Shown: positions 14,908 through 24,488 of the stretch, one piece after another
Position numbering within the stretch: the first letter of the stretch is position 1
Layout: each line of letters starts with the position of its first letter
NCBI RefSeq assembly: GCF_000261365.1
Contig: NZ_AJVC01000006.1
Span: 124,001-188,000, forward strand
Reading direction: 5' to 3'
Length of the DNA stretch: 64,000 bases
Source of the DNA: Herbaspirillum sp. GW103
GTDB lineage: Bacteria; Pseudomonadota; Gammaproteobacteria; Burkholderiales; Burkholderiaceae_D
Translations under genes and position numbers: made by a program
The notes under the pieces: model-generated
What the model was told of the DNA's origin: nothing
Seen by the model: only the letters and a program-made list of their open reading frames with translations
Database searches by the model: none

Positions 14908-17022
14908 CTATGCGGTCGGTCCGGCAGGGAGATCCATGCCGAGCGCGGCCAGCAACGGGCCGAGTTGCGCCGCATGGCGATGCCATCGACCCTTGGAGGT
15001 GGCGTAGATCGGTTCTCTCACCTGGCTGACGCTGGCGGTACGGACGACGCGGCGCGTCTGATGGAACTGCAGGCAGGCCTCGTCCCACGGCATGTCGAGG
15101 AACGCGATCATGCGTCGCGCCTGCCTCTCCAGGTCATCCACCACGCTTTCGTAATCGACTTCCAACAGTCGGTCCGCCGGCAGCACCTGGCGCAGACGCT
15201 CCATCAGCGCCTGATAGTCACGATAGAAGATGCCCAGCTCATCGAGACGATACGCAAAGCCCTGCTCCCCCGCGAAATGCTTGCTGTAGCAGGACAGGCA
15301 GGTGTCCACCGGGTCGCGCCGACAGTGAATGATGCGCGCCCCGGAAAGAATGAGCGGAATCAGTCCTGCATACAGGAAATTGGACGGCATCTTGTCGATC
15401 AGGCGCAAGGCGTCCGGAGCGATGCGCTCGGTGCGGGCCAGATAGTTGCGCCCGATGGCGGCAAAGTCTTCACTGCCCCAATGCAGCAGGGCATCCGGGA
15501 ACTTGCCTGCCGCATCGACGGCGTGGCGCAATGCGCCAAGTTCTCCCGCACCGTGGATGCCCGGATGGGAAGCCAGGATCTGCTCTACCAGCGTCGTGCC
15601 GGAGCGGGGCATGCCGAGAACGAATACCGGCCGCGCCGAGGGGGCGCCCGCATGCTTGAATTTGTCCATCAGCGCAGGGACAAACGCATCGCCAATGCTG
15701 CACATCCAGGTGCTGATGGCGCCGGCGTCATACGCGAAGGTCGCACGCTTGAGGGCATTGCCCTGATTGAGGTGCAGGAAGGCTCGCTCGGAATCGTGCG
15801 TATCCAGATAAGCCTTGCCCAAGGCAAAGTGCAGACTCATTTGCTGACTGAGCGAGGGCTTTCTTGCCTGTACCAGGGCGGCCTCCATCGCAGCGATGTC
15901 GGGATCGTCGGCACGGTAGGTCTTGGTATCCGCTCGTGCCGCCATCGAACGAACCGAACCGGGAAAGCGTTCCAGTACCTGTGCGAACGCATTGCTGGCC
16001 CCTTCTTTGTCGCCGCTCTCCAGCCTCAGCAAGGCGCGGGAGACCAGGGCTTCTTCCGCCACGGTGCCAGGCAGCGCTGCCGCGCGCTCGAAACATCCAG
16101 CAGCGTCATCATGTTGACCCAGTGCTTGCAAGATCTGACCCAGCACATTGTGGGCATTGGCACTGTTGGGCATGAGTTCAACCGCCTGGCGCGCGCATGC
16201 CAGCGCCTGATCCAGATGGTCAGCCTTGAGCAGCAGGAGTGCGCGCGCCGTCAATGCGCCGACATGCTGCGGGGCAAAGGCCATCAGGGCATCGATCCAG
16301 CGCATGGCCTCGGCATAGCGCATGCGCGAGATTTCGATTTGCGCCAGGTTGAAATAGGCGTCAGTGAGCTGCGGATTGATGTCGATGGCTTGTCGGGCCG
16401 CAGCAATCGCTTCGTCGTACCGTCCAAGGTCGTGGAGCAGATAGGCCAGGTTGCTGTGTGCCTCGGCGTAGGAAGGGTGCAGCGTCAGCGCGCGTGCATA
16501 GGACTCCTGCGCCTGGTCAAGCCGTCCCAGGCGCACGAAGGTATTGCCCAGGTTGTTGAAGACTTCGGCATTTTCGGGTTGCAGCGCGGCCACGCGTTCC
16601 AGACATTGCAGGCCTGCCTCGAACTTCCCGCTCTCCTGCAGGATGATGCCCAGATTGCTCCAGGCTGCGACCAGTTGCGGCTCCTGTTCAGTGGCACGTC
16701 GCGCATGTTGTTCCGCTTCGGCCAGCAAGCCCTTCTGACGGCACATTTCGGCCAGATTGCTGCGGTAGAGCGCGGGTGCAGTGGGCGGCAGGCAAGCCTG
16801 GCGCAAGTAGTCGATCGCCAGATCAGGTTTGCCGTAAGCGTGAGCGATCAAGCCCAGCAAATGCAGCGCATCTGGCTGCCCGGGCAACACCTGCAAGACC
16901 TGCAGGCAACGCTGTTCGGCTTGAGGGGCCTGACCTGCATTCCAATGCGCATAAGCCTGCCTGAGCGCCTCTTCGACTGTCATCGGGGAAGTTGTGGGAT
17001 AGTTGTTCTGGTTCAAAAGCAC
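14908..17022 (-). CDS. TPR-sulfotransferase fusion protein
   Basis: The 704-residue protein has about nine tetratricopeptide repeats (20-350) and a C-terminal PAPS-dependent sulfotransferase domain (about 465-685). The 5'-phosphosulfate loop is VLGMPRSGTTLVEQIL (468-483) and the 3'-phosphate site is HCRRDPVDTCLSCY (566-579). The end motif SVSQVREPIYATSKGRW resembles the SxxQVxxP...SK segment of tyrosylprotein sulfotransferases. It should sulfate hydroxyl groups on a protein or glycan bound by the TPRs, using PAPS made by the downstream CysC. The start may be GTG (17022) with AGGGCGG upstream, TTG (17016) or ATG (16983). It is the first gene of the operon and divergent from an autotransporter. 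Confidence 0.85.
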   Translation of the reverse strand: MLLNQNNYPTTSPMTVEEALRQAYAHWNAGQAPQAEQRCLQVLQVLPGQPDALHLLGLIAHAYGKPDLAIDYLRQACLPPTAPALYRSNLAEMCRQKGLLAEAEQHARRATEQEPQLVAAWSNLGIILQESGKFEAGLQCLERVAALQPENAEVFNNLGNTFVRLGRLDQAQESYARALTLHPSYAEAHSNLAYLLHDLGRYDEAIAAARQAIDINPQLTDAYFNLAQIEISRMRYAEAMRWIDALMAFAPQHVGALTARALLLLKADHLDQALACARQAVELMPNSANAHNVLGQILQALGQHDDAAGCFERAAALPGTVAEEALVSRALLRLESGDKEGASNAFAQVLERFPGSVRSMAARADTKTYRADDPDIAAMEAALVQARKPSLSQQMSLHFALGKAYLDTHDSERAFLHLNQGNALKRATFAYDAGAISTWMCSIGDAFVPALMDKFKHAGAPSARPVFVLGMPRSGTTLVEQILASHPGIHGAGELGALRHAVDAAGKFPDALLHWGSEDFAAIGRNYLARTERIAPDALRLIDKMPSNFLYAGLIPLILSGARIIHCRRDPVDTCLSCYSKHFAGEQGFAYRLDELGIFYRDYQALMERLRQVLPADRLLEVDYESVVDDLERQARRMIAFLDMPWDEACLQFHQTRRVVRTASVSQVREPIYATSKGRWHRHAAQLGPLLAALGMDLPAGPTA

Positions 17023-17448
17023 TCCGCCCTATCAAGATTCTCATGGTGCGAAGCCGGGTATTTCCGTACGGACATATCAGTATGCGTCTCCTATTTCAAC
17101 GCCCCGGTCGCCATGACTTTCGCGATCTTATCAATTGCATGGCAGGAAAGGTGAATATCAGCCCCTGCCATGGCTGCGCTGTCGTCGGAGCGCATAGCGA
17201 CAGACTCCGTTACCGACAATATCCACATGGAAACTTGTGCCGGATGACGAAGCTATTTTGAGAAAAGTGACAGGACGCTCTTCAAAAAGTGAGCTTTGCG
17301 CCGATAACGTTCAAGGTTTGTTGCAAGCCGAAGCAGCAGCGACGGAAGTTGGATTCAAAAACCCGAAGTCGGAAAAACGGGGACAGGGCAAGACCTCATC
17401 CATCAACAACTTGCCGCAGGACAACTTGAAAATTTCACGCCACTCAAC
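17023..17448. promoter_or_regulatory. Divergent intergenic region between sulfotransferase operon and autotransporter
   Basis: These 426 bp are visibly more AT-rich than their surroundings and separate two divergently transcribed units, so both promoters must lie here. I see no confident -35/-10 pair and no strong palindrome. A GTG-initiated frame of 71 codons (17237-17452) overlaps the autotransporter ATG by 4 bp, but its start and composition do not support a gene. Confidence 0.4.
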
Positions 17449-19953
17449 ATGAAAGATATGCGACCCATCAGTCAACGCAGGCTACCCAAAAAGCTGACCA
17501 TGGTGTCCATGGTTGCCATGGCCATCAGCATCGGCGCACACGACGAGGCGATGGCGGTGTGCCTGTCTGTCTCGACGGACACGGTGATCAATTCCAATGG
17601 CACGTCCTGTATCAATTGGAGCAACGCGAACCTGACCGTTACCGGTACCGGGATATTGTCCGGGGCGGGCACCATCGTTTCAATGGTCTCCGGAACCGGG
17701 GGCACATTGAGCAACTCGGGAACGATCGCGGGATCGGGGATTGCCATCGCCAATAGCGGCGGCAGCATCAGCGCGATCAGCAACGATGGCTTGATTCAAG
17801 GTGCTTCTGCAATAACCAATCAATCCGGAACCATAGGCAGCCTGGTGAACAACGGCTTCATCAGTGCTGCGGGCGGTTATGTCATCAACAACAATGCGAC
17901 CATCGGCACATTGGTCAACAACAATCAAATAAGCTCCAACTATTTAGGCATCTACAATGGCAACAGCATCGCAAGTCTCACCAACAATGGTTCAGGAACC
18001 ATTCACGGCAACAGTTACGGCGTCTACAATTCTGGCACCATTGGCCAGCTGACCAACAGCGGCGCAATCACATCAGGCCAGTCAGCCCTGGTGGCCGATT
18101 CGGGAACCATTGGCACGCTCAACAACAGCGGCACCATTTCCGCACCGGTGGCCGTGTTGATACAAAACGGGGCAGCAAGCATTGGTCAGATCATCAACAG
18201 CGGCGTGATCGCGGGCGCCGTTTACAACGCCAGTGGCAGCGCACTCAATATCAACGGCGGCAGCGGAACGATCTACGGTACGCTGACCGGGGGCAACGGC
18301 GGTGTGGGCAGCGCCGATATCGGCACCATCACCAACGCGGGATCGAATATCAATTTCGGCAGCGGCAACCTGCTGCTCAACGACAACATCGTTGCAAGCG
18401 GCCGCACGGTCAACAATACCGGTGCCACGCTGCAGGTCAACAATCGGATCACCATCACGGGGACCTATCAGCAGAGCGCCGCCGCCACACTTGCCATCGG
18501 CGTGGCTGCGGGGGCCCACAGCGCAGGTGTGAGCGGCGATACCGGCTACGGTCGCCTGGTCGTCACGGGTAACACGGTCATTGACAGTGGCTCTCATGTC
18601 ACGCTCAAAGCGCTCGGCTACAGCTTCGCCGCAGGCCAGCGCTTCCTGGTGATACAAACCAGCGGCACCGCTAACTACAACGCCGCCACACTGAACTATG
18701 CCGCCACCGGCTTCACCGGAACGGTGACGGGTTCGGTCGATACCTCCGGTGGCTTCAATAGCCTGGTGTTGTCCCTGTCGTCCGGCGGATCGGGAGGAGC
18801 ATCCTCGTCCTCGCGCTCCAACTTCGCGACCAATGCCAATGCCATCTCGGCCTTGAATGGGCTCTACAGCTACGGCGGTGTCAACGCCCAGCTGCTCAGT
18901 GTCTTCAATCCGGCGCTGGCATTGAACGATACCGCCAGCGCCAACCGCGCCGGCGCGCAATTGAATCCCGCCGCCATGCAGCAAGCGGCCGCCAGAGGGA
19001 CGGATGCGGCCAACAATGCCGTGCTCAATGTCACCAGCAGCCACCTTGATGGTCTGCGCCTGGCGCAAAGTGGTGCCAGTGGCGTGTCCACGGGCGAGCG
19101 CAGCCTCGACCCGGCGATGTGGGGACAGTTCTTCGGCGGCGGGGCCACCCAGGACGAGCGCGATGGCGTCTCCGGCTACCACTCCAGCTACCGCGGCCTG
19201 CTCATCGGTGGCGACTTGCAGACCACCGAAAGCTGGCGTACCGGCGGCCTGTTCAGTTATGCCAGGACCAATGTCGGCAACGACGGCAACAACAGTGGCA
19301 GCTCGGCCTCGATCAATTCGTATGGTCTGACCGCCTATGCAGGTTATGACGGCAAGCCGTGGTATCTGAATGTGATGGCGGGCCTGGCGCAGCAGCAATA
19401 CAGCACCGTGCGTCCGATCAGCTTCACCGGCTTCAATGGCGTGGCCAACGGCAGCTTCAACGGTTTGCAGAGCACGGCGTCCGTACAAGCGGGCTATCCC
19501 CTGGCGCTTGCCAACGAGATGACGCTCACGCCCTTGGCCGGCATGACCTACAGCAAGCTGCGTCAGAACGGCTACACCGAAACCGGCGGCAGCGGCGCGG
19601 CACTGACGGTGCAGGCGGCGACCGCGACTTCACTCAAGAGTGATATCGGTGCCAGACTGGAGCGCAAGCTCGATACCTCCTATGGTGGACTGAAACCATC
19701 AGCGCAACTGCGCTGGCGCCATGAGTTCCAGGACTCGCGCCTGAACACCGCCGCCAGCTTCGCGGCTGATCCGAGCGGGGCGACCAGCTTCACCACGGCA
19801 GGCGCCAGTCCGGTACGCAATACCGGTGTCATCGTGCTGGGAGCGACGCTGCAACGGAGCGGGAACCTCAGCTTGTCGGCCAACTACACGTTGGAGGCCG
19901 GACGCGGATATCATTCCCAGACCGGAGATGTGCGTTTGCGGTGGCAGTATTGA
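17449..19953 (+). CDS. Type V autotransporter with beta-helical repeat passenger
   Basis: The 834-residue protein has a long signal peptide (1-36, ending AMA) and a passenger (37 to about 455) rich in Asn, Gly, Ser, Thr and Ile, with 22-24-residue repeats of the type TIGxLxNxGxI (106-265). A Gly/Ser linker (446-456) and a linker helix follow, then a 12-stranded barrel from about residue 556 (DPAMWGQFFGGG) to the terminal Tyr of LRWQY. It should be exported by Sec and inserted in the outer membrane. The passenger has only two Cys (38 and 54). It lies opposite a sulfotransferase/glycosyltransferase/APS kinase operon, suggesting that its passenger is modified. The exact start (17449 or 17458) is unsure because no clear RBS is visible. 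Confidence 0.85.
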   Translation: MKDMRPISQRRLPKKLTMVSMVAMAISIGAHDEAMAVCLSVSTDTVINSNGTSCINWSNANLTVTGTGILSGAGTIVSMVSGTGGTLSNSGTIAGSGIAIANSGGSISAISNDGLIQGASAITNQSGTIGSLVNNGFISAAGGYVINNNATIGTLVNNNQISSNYLGIYNGNSIASLTNNGSGTIHGNSYGVYNSGTIGQLTNSGAITSGQSALVADSGTIGTLNNSGTISAPVAVLIQNGAASIGQIINSGVIAGAVYNASGSALNINGGSGTIYGTLTGGNGGVGSADIGTITNAGSNINFGSGNLLLNDNIVASGRTVNNTGATLQVNNRITITGTYQQSAAATLAIGVAAGAHSAGVSGDTGYGRLVVTGNTVIDSGSHVTLKALGYSFAAGQRFLVIQTSGTANYNAATLNYAATGFTGTVTGSVDTSGGFNSLVLSLSSGGSGGASSSSRSNFATNANAISALNGLYSYGGVNAQLLSVFNPALALNDTASANRAGAQLNPAAMQQAAARGTDAANNAVLNVTSSHLDGLRLAQSGASGVSTGERSLDPAMWGQFFGGGATQDERDGVSGYHSSYRGLLIGGDLQTTESWRTGGLFSYARTNVGNDGNNSGSSASINSYGLTAYAGYDGKPWYLNVMAGLAQQQYSTVRPISFTGFNGVANGSFNGLQSTASVQAGYPLALANEMTLTPLAGMTYSKLRQNGYTETGGSGAALTVQAATATSLKSDIGARLERKLDTSYGGLKPSAQLRWRHEFQDSRLNTAASFAADPSGATSFTTAGASPVRNTGVIVLGATLQRSGNLSLSANYTLEAGRGYHSQTGDVRLRWQY
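17764..18243 (+). repeat. Degenerate 22-24-codon repeats in the autotransporter passenger
   Basis: Units begin at residues 106, 128, 151, 173, 197, 220 and 244 with (S/T)I(G/S/A)xLxNxGxI and end in short Asn/Gly/Ser turns. Tyr residues recur in the second half of the units (144, 165, 169, 190, 193 and 259), for example in SYGVYNSG and NYLGIYNGN. The periodicity fits one beta-helix rung per unit. DNA identity between units is low, so they are old rather than recent duplications. Confidence 0.75.
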
Positions 19954-19978
19954 GTAACGCCAGGAGCAGCCTTGCACG

Positions 19979-20010
19979 AAAAAAATCCCGCAGTGATGCG
20001 GGATTTTTTT
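19979..20010. terminator. Strong bidirectional intrinsic terminator
   Basis: AAAAAAATCCCGCA (19979-19992) pairs along its full length with TGCGGGATTTTTTT (19997-20010) around a GTGA tetraloop, giving U-tracts on both strands. It follows the autotransporter stop by 25 bp. Confidence 0.9.
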
Positions 20011-20147
20011 AAGCAGGCGGCCAGGCTGCCGAGGAAATCTTGATGCACAGGACGGCAAGCTTTGCTTTTGCCGGTACACCCTGTCGTTGTGGACGCGCGC
20101 TGCCCCGGGTAGACTGAGCACTTTCTCATTGCAAGGCAAGTCTCAGC

Positions 20148-20882
20148 ATGCTCGACCAGAATGGCGCCGATGCGCGCCTGCCGCTCTACCTCCAGTTGCG
20201 TGACCAGCTCGCGGCGCAGATCCGCGCCCAGAAATGGCAACCAGGCCAGGCCATCCCCTCCGAGGCAGAACTGAGCCAGACCTATCAGGTGGCCATCGGA
20301 ACGGTACGCCGGGCGGTCGAAACGCTGATGAGCGAGGGTCTGGTGGAACGGACTCATGGACGCGGCACCTTTGTGCGCAAGGCGCGTTTCGACAACTCGC
20401 TGTTCCGCTTCTTCCGCTTTGAAGCGGCCGATGGTCGAGCGCTGCAACCGACCAGCGTGATCGTCAGCCGCAAGCTCATCGAAGCGCCGCGCCGGGTATC
20501 CGAGGCCCTGCACCTGAAGAGCCATGCGCGGGTGATCGAACTGCTGCGTCTGCGCAAGGTCGACGGCCAACCGGTGCTGGCCGAGAACATCTATCTGTGC
20601 GCCCAGCGCTTCAAGGCCCTGGCCGACAAGGCCCCGGAAGACTTCGGTGATCTTCTGTATCCGCTCTACGAGCGCGAATGCGGGCTCATCGTCGCCTCTG
20701 CGCGCGAGACCCTGACGGTGGAGACCGTCACGGCTGCGCAGGCGCGGCTGCTGGGCCTGGCGGAGAAGACGCCGGTCGTGGTGATCGAACGCATCGCCTT
20801 CGGCTCGGACGGCACTCCCCTGGAATGGCGACAGTCACGCGGGGCAGCAAACAAGTTCAGGTATAGCGCTGAAATTCGCTGA
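20148..20882 (+). CDS. GntR family regulator, HutC subfamily (UTRA domain)
   Basis: The 244-residue DNA-binding protein has an N-terminal winged helix (PLYLQLRDQLAAQIRAQKWQ ... IPSEAELSQTYQVAIGTVRRA, about 13-75, ending GRGTFVRK). Its C-terminal UTRA effector domain (about 95-240) contains NIYL, ARETLTVETV and VVVIERIAF. HutC-type regulators sense small metabolites such as urocanate or sugar phosphates. The gene starts at ATG 20148. It has no operon partner: the terminator of the autotransporter precedes it and 355 bp follow before the GST gene. The target is not evident. Confidence 0.85.
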   Translation: MLDQNGADARLPLYLQLRDQLAAQIRAQKWQPGQAIPSEAELSQTYQVAIGTVRRAVETLMSEGLVERTHGRGTFVRKARFDNSLFRFFRFEAADGRALQPTSVIVSRKLIEAPRRVSEALHLKSHARVIELLRLRKVDGQPVLAENIYLCAQRFKALADKAPEDFGDLLYPLYERECGLIVASARETLTVETVTAAQARLLGLAEKTPVVVIERIAFGSDGTPLEWRQSRGAANKFRYSAEIR

Positions 20883-21897
<1,015 letters not shown>

Positions 21898-21928
21898 CCA
21901 TCGCTATGGCTGATCCGCGCTGATCATG

Positions 21929-21959
21929 AAAAAGGGGCGACGTCGCAAGACGTCGCCCC
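21929..21959 (-). terminator. Intrinsic terminator after exuT
   Basis: GGGGCGACGTC (21934-21944) pairs perfectly with GACGTCGCCCC (21949-21959) around GCAA. Five A on the plus strand (21929-21933) give a U-tract for minus-strand transcripts, so it ends the ExuT transcript. On the plus strand only two T follow, so termination of yfcF would be weak. Confidence 0.85.
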
Positions 21960-21987
21960 TTGCAGGACGAACTCCGTATGAGCACCG

Positions 21988-23244
21988 TCAGGCAATGGCG
22001 TCCGGACGCGGACGGGCAATCGCGAACACCACCGCCGCAGCCAACAGGTCGAAGACTGCCAGCAGGATGAACAGAGGACCGTAACCAATCTGCGTGACCA
22101 GGACGCCGAAGAGCAGCGTGAACAGTGTCGCGCCCAGGTAGCCGCTCATGCCGGTCAGGCCGGTGGCCGTGGCGACCTGGTTCTTGGTGAACACATCGGA
22201 GGTGATCGAATACAGCGCGCCCGACAGCGTCTGGTGCGCAAAGCCGCCCACGGAGAGCAAGGCCACGGCCACATAGGGACTGTCGACGAAGCCCACACAG
22301 GCCGGCCCGATCATGGCCAGACAGCCCGTGAGCATGACCAGCTTGCGCGAGGTGAACAGCGAGACCTTCAGATGCTTGTGGAAGAAGGGACTCAGGTAGC
22401 CGCCCAGAACACATCCGATGTCGGCGGCCAGGAAAGGCAACCAGGCGAACATGGCGATTTCCTTGATGTTCATGTGGCGCTCGGTGGCCATGTACAGCGG
22501 AATCCAGGCATTGAAGGTCTGCCAGGCCGGTTCCGACAGGAAGCGCGGGATGGCGATCGACCAAAAGTTCTGGCTGCGCACGATCTTGGTCCAGCTTTCG
22601 CGGACCACTTTCTCGGGCGATTTCTCCTGGCCATCGAGGATGTAGTCGCGCTCTTGCGGCGAGAGCAGCTTCTGGTCACGCGGGCTCTTGTAGAACAGCA
22701 TCCACAGGAAGAACCACAGCACGCCCAGTGCCCCCACCACCACGAAAGACATTTTCCAGCCGCCATGCAGGATGGTCCACACCACCAGCGGCGGTGCGCA
22801 CAGGGCGCCGATGGAGGAGCCGATGTTGAACCAGCCGATCGCCACCGAGCGCTCCTTGGCCGGGAACCACTCGGTGGACGCCTTCACGCCGCCCGGAATG
22901 CCGGCCGCTTCGGTGATGCCCAGCAGGGCACGGAAGAAGGCCAGCCCCTGCCAGCCCGTAGCCAGTGCCGCCCCGGCGCATACCAGCGACCAGGCCAGGG
23001 CGAAGATGCCGAAGCCGATCTTGGTCCCTACGGCATCGAGTATGTAGCCGGCCACCGGCTGCATCAGCGCATAACAGATCTGCCATGACACCACGATGTA
23101 CGAGTACTGCTCCGTACTCATGTTCAGCTCTTTCATCATGGTCGGCGCGGCGACCGACAAGGTGTTGCGGGCCAGATAATTGACGATCAGGGCCAGGGTG
23201 ACCAGCGTCACCATGTACCAGCGGATTCCTCTTACGTACTTCAT
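21988..23244 (-). CDS. exuT: Hexuronate/aldarate MFS transporter, ExuT type (ACS family)
   Basis: The 418-residue inner-membrane symporter imports galacturonate/glucuronate-like anions. It begins MKYVRGIRWYMVTLVTLALIVNYLARNTLSV, has EAAGIPGGVKASTEWFPAKERS (the anion:cation symporter signature), and shows 12 helices with a polar central loop (SPRDQKLLSPQERDYI). The ATG at 23244 with GGAG six bases upstream was chosen over a longer frame. Divergent to a FadR-type regulator. An 18-bp palindrome upstream recurs before the uronate dehydrogenase gene, which supports a uronate substrate. Confidence 0.85.
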   Translation of the reverse strand: MKYVRGIRWYMVTLVTLALIVNYLARNTLSVAAPTMMKELNMSTEQYSYIVVSWQICYALMQPVAGYILDAVGTKIGFGIFALAWSLVCAGAALATGWQGLAFFRALLGITEAAGIPGGVKASTEWFPAKERSVAIGWFNIGSSIGALCAPPLVVWTILHGGWKMSFVVVGALGVLWFFLWMLFYKSPRDQKLLSPQERDYILDGQEKSPEKVVRESWTKIVRSQNFWSIAIPRFLSEPAWQTFNAWIPLYMATERHMNIKEIAMFAWLPFLAADIGCVLGGYLSPFFHKHLKVSLFTSRKLVMLTGCLAMIGPACVGFVDSPYVAVALLSVGGFAHQTLSGALYSITSDVFTKNQVATATGLTGMSGYLGATLFTLLFGVLVTQIGYGPLFILLAVFDLLAAAVVFAIARPRPDAIA

Positions 23245-23442
23245 GGCGTCTCCAAAAGGATAGTTCTTCAACAGGCAGGCATGGCGCGACCTGTGGCCGC
23301 CCGGACCCGGCTGTACGCCCGCTCTCGCGGTGGATGGCGCACAGCCGTCAGCCCCGGGCGGCACCGGGCCGCCTGGCGTCAGGCAGGTCGGGAGTCCATG
23401 CCTGTCTCCAAAGGAAGGTTTTTTATCTTTTTTGTCATTTAT

Positions 23443-23460
23443 TTATACGATGTCGTATAA
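23443..23460. promoter_or_regulatory. 18-bp palindromic operator in the exuT upstream region
   Basis: TTATACGATGTCGTATAA has arms TTATACGA and TCGTATAA in perfect inverted symmetry around TG. It is about 200 bp upstream of the exuT ATG, in the AT-rich part of the 447-bp exuT-gntR intergenic region. A related element (14 of 18 identical on the reverse strand) is at 28800-28817 upstream of udh. No U-tract follows, so it is an operator candidate rather than a terminator. Confidence 0.65.
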
Positions 23461-23471
23461 GTTATGCTGCG

Positions 23472-23486
23472 ATTAGTCGGACTAAT
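23472..23486. promoter_or_regulatory. FadR-type GntR operator
   Basis: ATTAGTCGGACTAAT is a perfect 15-bp palindrome that contains TAGTCGGACTA, an exact match to the FadR-subfamily operator consensus TNGTNNNACNA. It lies 11 bp from the other palindrome and upstream of the FadR-type regulator gene at 23692, so it is probably that protein's own binding site and may control both divergent genes. Confidence 0.65.
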
Positions 23487-23691
23487 TCTTCATGCAGGTG
23501 GACAACTCTAATGATCAGTGGGCAGGAAGTCAACCGAATTCGCTGCAGTTTTCTTCCCGCAAAGCGCTTTCGCAGGCGATTTTGGCACGACAGGCTGAAT
23601 CATCGTGCAGCGCCCGAGGACAAGGCTTGCACCCTGGCGTCGACTCCTTCATAGTGTCCGCAGACGAACTCATCGGCAGCAGTCATCATAC

Positions 23692-24414
23692 ATGTCAGCA
23701 TTCAATCCGCCTTCCCCCGATCCTTCACGTCGCGGCAATCTCAGCCGTTCCGAACATATCTGCAAGCAGATCATCGCGTCCATCCTGCGCGGGGAGCTGG
23801 GGGAGAACCGCAAGCTGCCCACCGAAGTGGAGCTGGCGCAGCGCTACGAGGCTTCCCGCACCACGGTGCGGGAAGCGCTCTCGCGGCTGCGCTCGGAGGG
23901 CATCGTGGTCTCGCGCCGCGGCTCGGGCAATTACGTGCAGCGGCTGCCGGTGCTGCAAAGCAGTGCCCCGGCGCAGATTGCCAGCATCCATGATGTGGAG
24001 CGCTATTACGCCTTTCGCGAATGCGTGGAGGTGGGCGCGGCCGGCATCGCTGCCGCGGCCCGCAAGGAAGAGGATGTCGCCCTGATGCGCCATTGCCTGG
24101 AGGCGCTGCGGCGCGCGCAACTGCAGGGCCAGACCGGCGTGGAAGAGGACCTGGCGCTGCACATGGCCATTGCCCGGGCCACCCGCAATCCCTTCTTCAT
24201 CTCCACCATCGAACATGCGCTGGGTCCGATCCGCCAGTGCATGGAGCTGGCCCAGAACCTGGGCTCACCGCAGGAAGGCGAACGCATCCAGGTCATCGAT
24301 GACGAGCACCAGGCCATCATCGATGCCATCGCGCTGGGTTCGCCAGAGCAGGCCGAAGCAGCCATGCGCGCGCACATCGGCCATGCCCGCCAGCGCATCT
24401 TCGAAGGCGGCTGA
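23692..24414 (+). CDS. GntR family regulator, FadR subfamily (FCD domain)
   Basis: The 240-residue regulator has an N-terminal winged helix (KLPTEVELAQRYEASRTTVREALSRL, then SRRGSGNYVQRL) and a C-terminal all-helical FCD domain (about 85-235). Ligand/metal residues typical of the family are visible in FREC, DLALHMAIARATRNPFF and the final AMRAHIGHARQR. It is divergent from exuT and close to a consensus FadR-type operator. UxuR/ExuR-like repression relieved by a uronate is a reasonable inference. The ATG at 23692 lacks a strong RBS; upstream in-frame sequence is not conserved-looking. Confidence 0.8.
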   Translation: MSAFNPPSPDPSRRGNLSRSEHICKQIIASILRGELGENRKLPTEVELAQRYEASRTTVREALSRLRSEGIVVSRRGSGNYVQRLPVLQSSAPAQIASIHDVERYYAFRECVEVGAAGIAAAARKEEDVALMRHCLEALRRAQLQGQTGVEEDLALHMAIARATRNPFFISTIEHALGPIRQCMELAQNLGSPQEGERIQVIDDEHQAIIDAIALGSPEQAEAAMRAHIGHARQRIFEGG

Positions 24415-24488
24415 AGGCGGCTCAATGCTGCGCATGACGCAACGACGCCGGGCCATGCTGCGCCCGGCGTCGCTGGAACATGCCGGTA

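Noticed and set aside
14326..17154. Plus-strand frame of 942 codons opposite the TPR genes
   Set aside because: Antisense to the TPR-sulfotransferase with conserved motifs; no family resemblance and no RBS.
17237..17452. GTG-initiated 71-codon frame overlapping the autotransporter ATG by 4 bp
   Set aside because: The overlap is suggestive of coupling, but there is no RBS, no recognisable fold, and the region must hold promoters.
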